This document shows, in pieces, positions 1 to 6,974 of a stretch of 9,260 nt of DNA. Positions within the stretch are counted from its first letter, which is position 1. Each line of letters starts with the position of its first letter. The stretch spans positions 1 through 9,260 of the forward strand of contig QMPB01000133.1 in NCBI GenBank assembly GCA_003648395.1, written 5' to 3'. A model generated the notes under the pieces. That model saw only the letters and a list, made by a program, of their open reading frames with translations, was not told the origin of the DNA and ran no database searches. Position numbers and translations under genes: made by a program. The stretch comes from Bacteroidota bacterium. Lineage in GTDB: Bacteria; Bacteroidota; Bacteroidia; Bacteroidales; UBA1556.

Positions 1-1
1 A

Positions 2-1072
2 GAAGAAGCTAATAAAGAAGAAGTTTTTAAAATAGATATTTCAAAAGTAGGAAAGTTAGATTTTAAACATAAAAACATACTGTTAAAAGGAGTGCCAGGC
101 ACAGGTAAATCTCGTTTAATAGATAAAAAGCTATTGGTTAAATTAGGGCTTAATAATATAATAAAAGAAACAGACCCAAATAATTTTTTATATGATAATA
201 TTCTTCGTATAAATGTTCATTCAGCATCGAGCAATGCCGATTTAATGCAAGGTATTGGTGTATCGGCAAACGAAGGGGATATTGAGTATAACGAAAAGCA
301 AGGCTTAATATTAAATCACCTTAAAAATGCAATAAGAAAGCCAAATCAAGCTTATGCAATTGTATTGGAAGAAATACAAGAAAACAACTTAAATGAACTT
401 ATCGGCGATTTAATTTATTTAATTGAAGATGAGAAAAGAACAGATATAGCTGGTTTCATTAAAAACTATAAAGGAAATACAGAGTTTGAAAGTTTTGATG
501 CTTTTGTTGATGAATTGATAAAACAGAAAAAAAATACTCACTTTGTGCAAATTCCTTATTTGGTAAGCACCAAAACAGAGTATCGCAAACTAATACTACC
601 CAAAAACTTATATTTCTTTTGTACCTCAAATTACCGTGATGACAAAAAAATAATAGAAGATAACCTTTTGCGTAGATTTGATTTAATTGAGCTTTACCCT
701 AAAACCTCTGTTATTAAAGATAAAGATGTTGCTAACTTCTTAGAAACATTAAATAACCGTATTCTATCTGTTTTAGATGGAAAAGAGATACATACTGATA
801 GATTTCTAATAGGACACGCATATTGGATTAATGTTAATAATGAAAAAACTTTCCATCAAGCATTACTTAAAACAATAACAGAATTTAAAGATATTCGAGA
901 AATTGAGTTTTCTGATGTTAAAAAGTTTTTTGAAAAATTAGATATAGATAAAAAAAATACGCCATTTGAAACAGATTTAAGTATTTTAAAAAATGCGAAA
1001 AACTATAAAGACATAATATTTGAAATACAAGAAAAAGCATTTGGTAATTTATTAAAAGATGATGAAGAATAA
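2..1072 (+). CDS. mcrB: McrB-like AAA+ NTPase (restriction motor), 5' end cut by the window edge
   Basis: This is the motor subunit of a McrBC-type restriction system. In the family, McrB assembles into a ring that hydrolyses GTP and is stimulated by McrC, the nuclease. The reading frame is open from base 2. Numbering from that codon, the Walker A motif GVPGTGKS is at 30-37, a Walker B-like VLEEIQ at 121-126, and the McrB signature (family NTAD, here NYRD) at 210-213. LLRRF at 222-226 is the likely arginine-finger segment. The GTG at 92 lies inside Walker A and cannot be the true start, so the gene begins beyond the left edge and its N-terminal DNA-reading domain is unseen. The Walker B acidic pair is Glu-Glu, not the usual Asp-Glu. 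About 55 residues separate the Walker B helix from the sensor strand, an apparent insertion. The gene overlaps the McrC gene by 14 bases. Target specificity (methylcytosine or a fixed site as in LlaJI) cannot be read here. The family call is firm; the nucleotide used is inferred. Confidence 0.9.
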   Translation, partial: EEANKEEVFKIDISKVGKLDFKHKNILLKGVPGTGKSRLIDKKLLVKLGLNNIIKETDPNNFLYDNILRINVHSASSNADLMQGIGVSANEGDIEYNEKQGLILNHLKNAIRKPNQAYAIVLEEIQENNLNELIGDLIYLIEDEKRTDIAGFIKNYKGNTEFESFDAFVDELIKQKKNTHFVQIPYLVSTKTEYRKLILPKNLYFFCTSNYRDDKKIIEDNLLRRFDLIELYPKTSVIKDKDVANFLETLNNRILSVLDGKEIHTDRFLIGHAYWINVNNEKTFHQALLKTITEFKDIREIEFSDVKKFFEKLDIDKKNTPFETDLSILKNAKNYKDIIFEIQEKAFGNLLKDDEE

Positions 1073-2366
1073 AAATACAACATATTATATTAATGAGAAT
1101 GAAGATGTAATAGAGTTTCTATTAATGAACGATGTTGTAATTTCAAAATCAATAATCAATAATATCTCTTTTATCTCTAACAAAACAGCCAATAACTATA
1201 TTGGTTTTTATCAGTTTAAAAACAAAGATGAGTTTGTCAAATTTTATATTATTCCAAAAATATATAAGGATATTGATGAAGAAAACAAAGCAGAGGGATT
1301 TATAAATTTTTTATCAAAATATTACCAACTATCTAATAAATACAGCGAAATAAATAATGTTGGGATAAAAGGGAATATTACGGATTTAGTAATTGAAAAC
1401 ATAGAACAAAATGAAGGAGCAGGTATAGATACTTTTTTGCAAGAAAAATATAAGTTCGCCTTAAACCATCTTGATAGATTTTTCAGAAAACATAATAAAA
1501 AGAGAAAAATCCAAACTCATTTTTCATCACAAACAGTTCAAGCAAGAATTAATTTAAAGAGAAATGTTACAAGTATTGACAAATCAAATATTCATCAGAT
1601 TAAAAGCGAAGAACAAACATACTCAAAAATAGCATTTATAACAGAACAAGCACTTTTGCATTTTCAAAAAGAGAAGCTCGAAAACATCACCGATAAAAAA
1701 AATACACTTGAAAACTTGGCTCGTTCGGTAGTTAACACAATTCATAAAAAATACAAATCACGGCAAAAAGGAATTTTTAAAGACCGTGATATAATTAGTT
1801 ACAAAATTGCAAAATTGTTTCGAAAATCAAACGAGCTATTAGAAGTATATGAAGCTTTGCTAACTATAATAGGTTTAGAACATTACAAAAATGATAAATA
1901 TTCTTCAGAAATACAAAAGCTCCCAAATATGACGGCTCTGTTTTTTCGTCCAGAGGAATTATACGAATGGATTGTTTATGATGACTTAATTAATAATAAT
2001 AAAGATGCTGAAATATTACGAAAAGAAAGCATAGTATATGAGTTGAAAACAAAAAGCAAAAAAGACATTTTTACTCATAGATCAGAACCAGATTTTGTAA
2101 TTATTGATAATGAATTAGTTACAGTAGTTGATGCTAAATGGAAAGTTCTTAATAAAGTATCTGATATAAAATTTGAAGATATCGCCAAATTAGAAAGGGA
2201 TTATATTCTTAGAAAAAGAATTTCAGATAGCATAAATGTAAAAGCACAGCTAATTTATCCAAAAATAGAATTTGAACCTGAAGATTATAATCCAATGCAT
2301 TATAATTATAATGATGAATTTGAGTTTGAGATTAAAAAAATTAGTATTAATAACAATATTCAATAA
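1059..2366 (+). CDS. mcrC: McrC-like nuclease subunit of a McrBC/LlaJI-type restriction system
   Basis: This is the likely DNA-cutting partner of the upstream McrB-like ATPase. It has 435 residues, in the range of longer McrC proteins. The C-terminal third carries the PD-(D/E)xK nuclease core: P344-D345 in EPDFVI, then a strand ending in the catalytic D358-A-K360, followed by W361-K362. This 'PDF...VDAKWK' arrangement is typical of McrC. The segment EELYEWIVYDDL, about 45 residues before the core, matches the helix that usually precedes it. The N-terminal half is charged, Lys/Asn-rich and poorly conserved, and in the family it contacts and stimulates the McrB ring. No signal peptide or membrane segment is visible. 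ATG codons at 1059 and 1062 are both possible starts. Both lie inside the end of the McrB gene (stop 1070-1072), so translational coupling is likely. No strong terminator follows the stop. The gene is very AT-rich. The family call is firm; substrate preference is unknown. Confidence 0.9.
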   Translation: MMKNKNTTYYINENEDVIEFLLMNDVVISKSIINNISFISNKTANNYIGFYQFKNKDEFVKFYIIPKIYKDIDEENKAEGFINFLSKYYQLSNKYSEINNVGIKGNITDLVIENIEQNEGAGIDTFLQEKYKFALNHLDRFFRKHNKKRKIQTHFSSQTVQARINLKRNVTSIDKSNIHQIKSEEQTYSKIAFITEQALLHFQKEKLENITDKKNTLENLARSVVNTIHKKYKSRQKGIFKDRDIISYKIAKLFRKSNELLEVYEALLTIIGLEHYKNDKYSSEIQKLPNMTALFFRPEELYEWIVYDDLINNNKDAEILRKESIVYELKTKSKKDIFTHRSEPDFVIIDNELVTVVDAKWKVLNKVSDIKFEDIAKLERDYILRKRISDSINVKAQLIYPKIEFEPEDYNPMHYNYNDEFEFEIKKISINNNIQ

Positions 2367-2394
2367 GTTGTTTATTTTGTTGAAAGCCCCTGCT

Positions 2395-2463
2395 TTATCC
2401 CATCATAATCACCATAGCTAAATAAACGCCTACACAAATGACAATTGAAATATTTTGCTGCAT
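2395..2463 (-). pseudogene. Possible relic of the 5' end of a sodium:solute symporter gene (22 codons)
   Basis: Read from an ATG at 2463, the minus strand encodes 22 residues: a short polar start (MQQN) followed by one hydrophobic helix containing VGVYLAMVIMMG, then TAA at 2395-2397. A polar start followed by a first helix with a Tyr-x-x-x-Met-x-x-x-x-Gly pattern resembles the N-terminus of sodium:solute symporters (SSS family). The frame then stops, and nothing recognisable continues in the other two frames toward the mcrC stop 28 bases away. It could be a remnant of a symporter gene truncated when the restriction genes arrived, a genuine small membrane peptide, or chance. It is on the same strand as the NlpC/P60 gene and downstream of it, where a transporter would make sense. 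The call rests on pattern recognition over very few residues. Confidence 0.35.
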
Positions 2464-2508
2464 ATATATAATTATCTAATATTCAAAACTTTGCGATTTA
2501 GCAGCTTT

Positions 2509-2532
2509 GCCTGCCTGAATTGGCAGACAGGC
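2509..2532. repeat. Imperfect GC-rich palindrome, interspersed-repeat type
   Basis: The 24-base element has arms GCCTGCCTG and (starting at 2524) CAGACAGGC, which pair over 5 + 3 bp with one C-A mismatch around an AATTGG centre. It is a GC-rich island in very AT-rich DNA. It resembles the CCTGCC...GGCAGG palindromes scattered between genes in many Bacteroidota. It is a poor terminator because no T-run follows on either strand. Its flanks (…AGCTTTGC before and GAGAGATAAAGG after) look like one interrupted sequence. Confidence 0.55.
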
Positions 2533-2605
2533 GAGAGATAAAGGTTTTGATGAGGTACTTCTACCCTATTTCTTAAAGCGGAAGAAGATGAGGTGAGATA
2601 ATATT

Positions 2606-3388
2606 CTAAATATATGTTTTCACCAACCTCAATTTATGAGTATATTTTTCCGTATTCACATTAAAAATTCCTTGATGGTCAATCTTATCTATTCTCACAA
2701 CTCCTGAAGCATGAATAATTCTGTTTCCTTCTAAAATAATTCCAACATGAATAATATTTCCTTCTTCATTGTCAAAGAAAGCTAAATCACCCTCCTTTGC
2801 ATCTGTAATGAAATTTATCGTTTCACCTTGATCAGCTTGAAGTGAAGCATCTCTTAATAGCTTTACACCACTCAGCTTATAAACAGTCTGACTGAATCCG
2901 GAGCAATCAACTCCAAAAGGTGTTTTACCTCCCCAAAGATATGGTGCGTTGATGTATTTCATTGCATTATCAACAATAGTTTTTCTAGTAGGTTTAATAC
3001 TATGAATAACAGAATTACCATCAAATTTAAAAGTATTACCAGCCAATAAGAATTTCTTATTCTTCAAATTAGGAAGATTACTACCTAATACAATAGATAA
3101 TCTAGATTTAGTCTTCTTATTTTCTATCGATTGGAAAATATCAGTCAAGTAAAAAATTTCAGCGGTATCCAAACTATTAAACTCAGCATCATCAATAATT
3201 GTAAATTGCTTAGGATCAACCCAGCCTTCATAATTATCGTAAGCCATACGAATATGAGCCCAATTTAATCCTGAATATTCCAGTATTTCCATACTTTCTC
3301 CAAAAAGCACTTGACTTACCATTTCCGATCTGTCATCAGAAGAAACTCTTAAAGGCATTATTGCCACTGTACATATTGCGAAAGGCAT
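2606..3388 (-). CDS. SH3b-NlpC/P60 (C40) endopeptidase, YkfC-like, murein peptide recycling
   Basis: This is a cysteine peptidase expected to cut the gamma-D-Glu–L-diamino acid bond in murein peptides that start with L-Ala. It has 260 residues. An N-terminal bacterial SH3 domain spans about 4-65 (PLRVSSDDRSEMVSQVLFGE is typical of this group), a more diverged second SH3b-like stretch about 75-130, and the NlpC/P60 domain about 135-260. The catalytic residues are C162 (DCSGF), H214 (HVGI) and H226 (IIHASG). Y150 (YLWGG), D161 and D180 (LLRDAS) line the site. The spacings C-52-H-12-H and Y-12-C are very close to those I recall for Bacillus cereus YkfC (Cys238/His291/His303, Tyr226). The N-terminus runs straight into the first SH3 strand with no signal peptide, so the enzyme is probably cytoplasmic and acts on imported peptides, not on the intact wall. 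The ATG at 3388 suits this domain start. The gene stands alone, convergent with mcrC and divergent from hppA. No epimerase or permease gene is nearby, apart from the possible symporter relic downstream. Confidence 0.9.
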   Translation of the reverse strand: MPFAICTVAIMPLRVSSDDRSEMVSQVLFGESMEILEYSGLNWAHIRMAYDNYEGWVDPKQFTIIDDAEFNSLDTAEIFYLTDIFQSIENKKTKSRLSIVLGSNLPNLKNKKFLLAGNTFKFDGNSVIHSIKPTRKTIVDNAMKYINAPYLWGGKTPFGVDCSGFSQTVYKLSGVKLLRDASLQADQGETINFITDAKEGDLAFFDNEEGNIIHVGIILEGNRIIHASGVVRIDKIDHQGIFNVNTEKYTHKLRLVKTYI

Positions 3389-3445
3389 GGGATTAAATGT
3401 TAAATTACCAAATAGTTGAAATGTTAAAATGTTTGTAATATTAAG

Positions 3446-3473
3446 TTGTTTAGTTAATAGGTTAGTAAGTTTG
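3446..3473 (+). promoter_or_regulatory. Weak candidate Bacteroidota promoter upstream of hppA
   Basis: TTG at 3446-3448 is followed after 17 bases by TAAGTTTG at 3466-3473. This fits the flavobacterial pattern TTG-N17-23-TAnnTTTG. It would give an hppA leader of about 200 bases, which is long. The surrounding 3389-3678 region is very AT-rich and repetitive, so a chance match is quite possible. Nothing else in that region is convincing. Confidence 0.25.
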
Positions 3474-3678
3474 TCTGTTAACTCATAACTTAGAAATTAG
3501 AACTTATTACTTTTCCAAAAATACATTATTTTTCTATTCATAAAAACCTAATCTACATCATATTTACACAAAATATTTATGGGTATTAATATACTAAATT
3601 TTAGGTCATTTCATCGCTTTTTTGTTTTATTATTGCATAACCAAAATTAAATTATAAACTAAAATTACTAAAAGTCTA

Positions 3679-6072
3679 ATGGATTATTTATTTTACCTAA
3701 TCCCAGCGGCTTCAATCATTGGATTTATATTCATGTTTTTGAAATCAGGCTGGGTAAGTAAGCAAGAAGTAGGCACAGAAAAGATGGCTACAATTGCAAA
3801 AAACATTGCTGACGGAGCAATGGCTTTCCTAAAAGCAGAATACAAAGTATTATCAATTTTCGTACTAGCAGTAGCTGTACTATTAGTTTTCAAAGGAAAT
3901 TCTGAAGCAGAATCTACTGGTTTTGTTGCTTTATCATTTGTTGTTGGTGCATTAATGTCAGCTTTAGCTGGTTTTATAGGAATGCAAATTGCAACTAAAG
4001 CAAATGTTAGAACAACTAATGCAGCACGAACTTCATTAAATAAAGCATTAGAAGTTGCTTTTTCTGGTGGTTCTGTTATGGGACTTGGAGTAGTTTCACT
4101 TGGTGTTTTTGGGCTAAGTATTCTTTTCCTTGTTTACTCTATGATGTATGATATAACAACTGCAAGTGGAGTAACAATGGTTCTTAATATTATTTCAGGA
4201 TTCTCTCTTGGAGCTTCATCAATTGCACTTTTTGCTCGTGTTGGTGGTGGTATTTATACTAAAGCTGCTGATGTTGGAGCCGACTTAGTTGGTAAAGTTG
4301 AAGCTGGCATTCCAGAGGATCATCCTCTAAATCCTGCTACTATTGCTGATAATGTTGGTGATAATGTTGGTGATGTTGCTGGTATGGGTGCTGACCTTTT
4401 TGAATCATTCGTTGGTTCTATTATTGCTACAATGGTTCTCGGAGCTATTTTCTTTAATATTCCTGCTTTCGAAGGATTTAAACTTGGTGCTGTTATTTTG
4501 CCATTAGCATTAGCTGCAGCAGGTATTGTTGCTTCAGTTATTGGAACATTCTTCGTTAAAGTAAAAGAAGGTGGAAATCCTCAAACTGCTCTTAATATGG
4601 GTGAGTTTCTTTCTGCTGGTCTTATGATAGTTGTTTCTTACTTTATGATAGATCAATTTTTACCTGCTGAATGGGTACACGACGGATTTACATATACTTC
4701 ATTAGGTGTATTTATTGCAACTATTGTTGGTCTTGTGGCTGGTCTTGGTGTTGGTAAAATTACTGAATACTATACTGGAACAGGAACTAAACCTGTTGTT
4801 TCAATTACTCGTCAGAGTGTAACAGGTCCTGCAACAAATATAATTGCTGGTTTAGGTGTTGGTATGATGTCAACAGCTATTCCAATTTTATTAATTGCTA
4901 CTGCAATTATTCTTTCATTCCATTTTGCTGGTCTTTATGGTATTGCTATAGCTGCTGTTGGTATGCTTGCTAATACTGGTATTCAATTAGCAGTTGATGC
5001 TTACGGTCCTATTTCTGACAATGCTGGTGGTATTGCTGAAATGGCTGATCTTCCTAAGGAAGTTCGTCAACGTACTGATAAATTAGATGCTGTGGGAAAT
5101 ACAACTGCTGCAATTGGTAAAGGTTTTGCAATTGCTTCTGCAGCTCTTACTGCATTAGCTTTATTCTCTGCGTTTATGCAACAAGCTAATATTTCTTCAA
5201 TAGATATTTCTAAATCAACTGTAATGGCTGGTTTATTAGTTGGAGGTATGCTTCCTTTTGTATTCTCTGCAATGGCAATGAATGCTGTAGGTCGTGCTGC
5301 AATGGCAATGATTGAAGAAGTTCGTCGTCAGTTTAAAACCATTCCTGCATTGAGAGATGCATTGGTTGTTATGAAAAAATATGATTCTGATATGTCAAAA
5401 GCTACTCCAGAAGAAAGAGCAATTTTTGACAAAGCTGATGGTGTTGCAGAATATGATAAATGCGTTGAGATTTCAACAAAAGCTTCTATTAGAGAAATGG
5501 TTCTTCCAGGTCTAATGGCTATTATTACTCCAGTATTATTTGGTTTCCTTGGTGGACCTGAAATGCTTGGTGGTCTATTAGCGGGTGTTACTGTTACTGG
5601 TGTTCTTATGGCTATTTTCCAGTCTAATGCTGGTGGTGCATGGGATAATGCCAAGAAAATGGTTGAAGACGGAGTTGAAATTGATGGTGTTAAATATGGA
5701 AAAGGTTCTGACGTACATAAAGCTGCTGTTGTAGGTGATACTGTTGGTGATCCTTTTAAAGATACTTCTGGTCCTTCGCTGAATATTCTTCTTAAACTTA
5801 TGAGTGTTGTTGCTCTTGTTATTGCTCCTAGTATTGCTCTAGATTTAGCTGATGTTAATGCAACTGCAGATTCTCAAATCAATAAAGAGAAAATTGAGAT
5901 GGTTGTTAATCTTGAGAAACAAAATGATGGCACTCAAGTAAAAACGACTACAACTACTACCACAACAATAGTTGATGGTAAAGAAGTTGAAGAGGTTGTT
6001 ACTGATAAGGAAGTTATCGAAGGTGATAATGATGAAGTTACAACTAAAGCAAATAGTGAAACTCAAGGATAA
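3679..6072 (+). CDS. hppA: K+-dependent membrane-bound pyrophosphatase, Na+-pumping type
   Basis: This integral inner-membrane pump couples hydrolysis of pyrophosphate to ion export. At 797 residues it is longer than the roughly 670-740 common in bacteria. Family motifs are intact: [11 protein letters not shown] at 198-208, and [20 protein letters not shown] at 224-243 with the metal/PPi-binding aspartates. GNTTAA at 473-478 follows, and [14 protein letters not shown] lies near the end. Alanine at 477 (lysine in K+-independent enzymes) marks the K+-dependent group. Glu242 in DLFES matches the membrane glutamate of Na+-transporting members (E246 in Thermotoga maritima), so Na+ or dual Na+/H+ transport is likely. 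About 16 membrane helices end near residue 721. The last 76 residues form a hydrophilic, acidic tail with eight consecutive threonines (756-763). The protein starts directly in helix 1 at the ATG at 3679, with no clear Shine-Dalgarno sequence. The GGT/GCT/GTT-rich codon use of most of the gene differs from its neighbours and suggests strong expression. It is transcribed alone and ends at a strong hairpin. Confidence 0.97.
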   Translation: MDYLFYLIPAASIIGFIFMFLKSGWVSKQEVGTEKMATIAKNIADGAMAFLKAEYKVLSIFVLAVAVLLVFKGNSEAESTGFVALSFVVGALMSALAGFIGMQIATKANVRTTNAARTSLNKALEVAFSGGSVMGLGVVSLGVFGLSILFLVYSMMYDITTASGVTMVLNIISGFSLGASSIALFARVGGGIYTKAADVGADLVGKVEAGIPEDHPLNPATIADNVGDNVGDVAGMGADLFESFVGSIIATMVLGAIFFNIPAFEGFKLGAVILPLALAAAGIVASVIGTFFVKVKEGGNPQTALNMGEFLSAGLMIVVSYFMIDQFLPAEWVHDGFTYTSLGVFIATIVGLVAGLGVGKITEYYTGTGTKPVVSITRQSVTGPATNIIAGLGVGMMSTAIPILLIATAIILSFHFAGLYGIAIAAVGMLANTGIQLAVDAYGPISDNAGGIAEMADLPKEVRQRTDKLDAVGNTTAAIGKGFAIASAALTALALFSAFMQQANISSIDISKSTVMAGLLVGGMLPFVFSAMAMNAVGRAAMAMIEEVRRQFKTIPALRDALVVMKKYDSDMSKATPEERAIFDKADGVAEYDKCVEISTKASIREMVLPGLMAIITPVLFGFLGGPEMLGGLLAGVTVTGVLMAIFQSNAGGAWDNAKKMVEDGVEIDGVKYGKGSDVHKAAVVGDTVGDPFKDTSGPSLNILLKLMSVVALVIAPSIALDLADVNATADSQINKEKIEMVVNLEKQNDGTQVKTTTTTTTTIVDGKEVEEVVTDKEVIEGDNDEVTTKANSETQG

Positions 6073-6093
6073 TCAATCCTCTTTAGATATACA

Positions 6094-6130
6094 AATAAAG
6101 GCTGTAATTCATAGAATTACAGCCTTTATT
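6094..6130. terminator. Bidirectional intrinsic terminator between hppA and the convergent operon
   Basis: There is a perfect 17-bp inverted repeat (6094-6110 and 6114-6130) with a three-base ATA loop. The core GGCTGTAATTC pairs with GAATTACAGCC. The stem ends in AATAAA/TTTATT, and T-rich sequence follows on both strands (TTTATTGTTTC on +, TTTATTTGTATATC on -). It lies 21 bases after the hppA stop and 16 bases after the methyltransferase stop, so it can end both transcripts. Confidence 0.85.
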
Positions 6131-6146
6131 GTTTCTAGAATAAATA

Positions 6147-6953
6147 TTATTTCCTTATCACCCAAGCATCTTGAGGCACCCAACTTCCATCATTTGGCAT
6201 AGGATGAACTATATGTTCAAGTATTTCTACATTCTCAAATAGCTTTTCCATGAACTCATTAGGGTGAAATGCCGTGAAAGTTCTATGACCCTCCTTTACC
6301 TGTCCACGAACCACAAGCTCTCCCCTATTATACTTTTGCTTTTCAGCTTCTGTTAACTTTACCAAGAAATTATCTCCATGCGAACTTTGGTACATTATGC
6401 CACCAGGTTTTAGAACTCTTATTAACTCATTATACCAATCGTAATGGTATTTTTCTGATAAGTGAGTAAAAATTGAAATCCCATAAATAATATCGAAACT
6501 ATTATCAGCATAAGGTAATTCAGCTTCCAATGAATTCAGGTTGAACTCAATACCTTTAAGATTATCTTGACACCAATTTATTGAATCTTTATTGTAATCT
6601 GTTCCGTAGAACTTACAATTCTCTCCAAGAATACTTGGCAAATGCCTAATAATTCTTGCTGGACCACAACCCCAATCCAATACACTAATATTATCTAATT
6701 TATGGTATTTCCCAAACACTTCTATCAAGTCTTTCGCTGAATCTAGACTATCGTCATAGTATTTCTTATAATCTATCTGAAACGACTCATACATTAAATA
6801 ATCTGGTGGCAAAGCAATGCTAGGGTTTTCTTCCAAAAATCTCTTATTATTTTCCTTATTCTTATTCTTGAAATAATAATACCTTGCTTTATCGAAACTG
6901 TAAATCAATCCGAAAGACCGTGCTATATTTGAAAAAAATCCTCTTGTTGACAT
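6147..6953 (-). CDS. Class I SAM-dependent methyltransferase
   Basis: This 268-residue protein has a complete Rossmann-type SAM fold. Motif I VLDWGCGPAR is at 91-100 and the acidic ribose-binding residue is D119 (GTDYNKDSI). An ELPYADNSFD stretch sits at 145-154, with strand 4 IIYGISIFTHL at 155-165 and LKPGG at 181-185. The first 85 residues form a basic, aromatic-rich N-terminal region ending in LPPDYLMYESFQIDYKKYY. A comparable 'PP...Y' lead-in occurs in methyltransferases from polysaccharide and lipid gene clusters. No signal peptide or membrane helix is clear, so it is probably cytoplasmic or membrane-associated. It starts 21 bases after the stop of the TMTC-like gene on the same strand and is probably co-transcribed with it; the hairpin at 6094-6130 ends the unit. 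The substrate is unknown: a sugar, lipid or small molecule is more likely than DNA, since no target-recognition domain or DNA-methyltransferase catalytic motif (NPPY/DPPY) is seen. The family is certain, the role is not. Confidence 0.9.
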   Translation of the reverse strand: MSTRGFFSNIARSFGLIYSFDKARYYYFKNKNKENNKRFLEENPSIALPPDYLMYESFQIDYKKYYDDSLDSAKDLIEVFGKYHKLDNISVLDWGCGPARIIRHLPSILGENCKFYGTDYNKDSINWCQDNLKGIEFNLNSLEAELPYADNSFDIIYGISIFTHLSEKYHYDWYNELIRVLKPGGIMYQSSHGDNFLVKLTEAEKQKYNRGELVVRGQVKEGHRTFTAFHPNEFMEKLFENVEILEHIVHPMPNDGSWVPQDAWVIRK

Positions 6954-6974
6954 AAAATAAGTATATTGATTTGG

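Noticed and set aside
2383..2396. AAAGC...GCTTT hairpin after mcrC as a terminator
   Set aside because: The stem is only 5 bp with a four-base loop and is followed by ATCCC, not a T-run. It is too weak to call.
3516..3523. Minus-strand TATTTTTG as a -7 box for the NlpC/P60 gene
   Set aside because: It fits TAnnTTTG, but there is no TTG at the right distance, and such matches are common in DNA this AT-rich.
3693..3893. Minus-strand ORF of 66 codons inside the start of hppA
   Set aside because: It lies wholly antisense to a clearly coding, conserved gene, has no recognisable family, and is explained as a shadow frame.
4336..4380. Direct repeat GATAATGTTGGT within hppA
   Set aside because: It encodes the conserved DNVGDNVGD active-site motif, so it reflects protein conservation and not a DNA element.
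5328..5654. Minus-strand ORF of 108 codons inside hppA
   Set aside because: It is antisense to conserved pyrophosphatase sequence. Its Pro/Ala/Ile-rich composition reflects the codon pattern of the sense strand.
5845..6066. Minus-strand ORF of 73 codons over the hppA tail
   Set aside because: The sense frame is continuous from the conserved domain. The Cys/Ser/Phe/Ile-rich antisense peptide resembles no known family.
5972..6202. Plus-strand ORF of 76 codons crossing the hppA stop
   Set aside because: It overlaps hppA out of frame, reads through the terminator hairpin, and enters the antisense of the methyltransferase gene.
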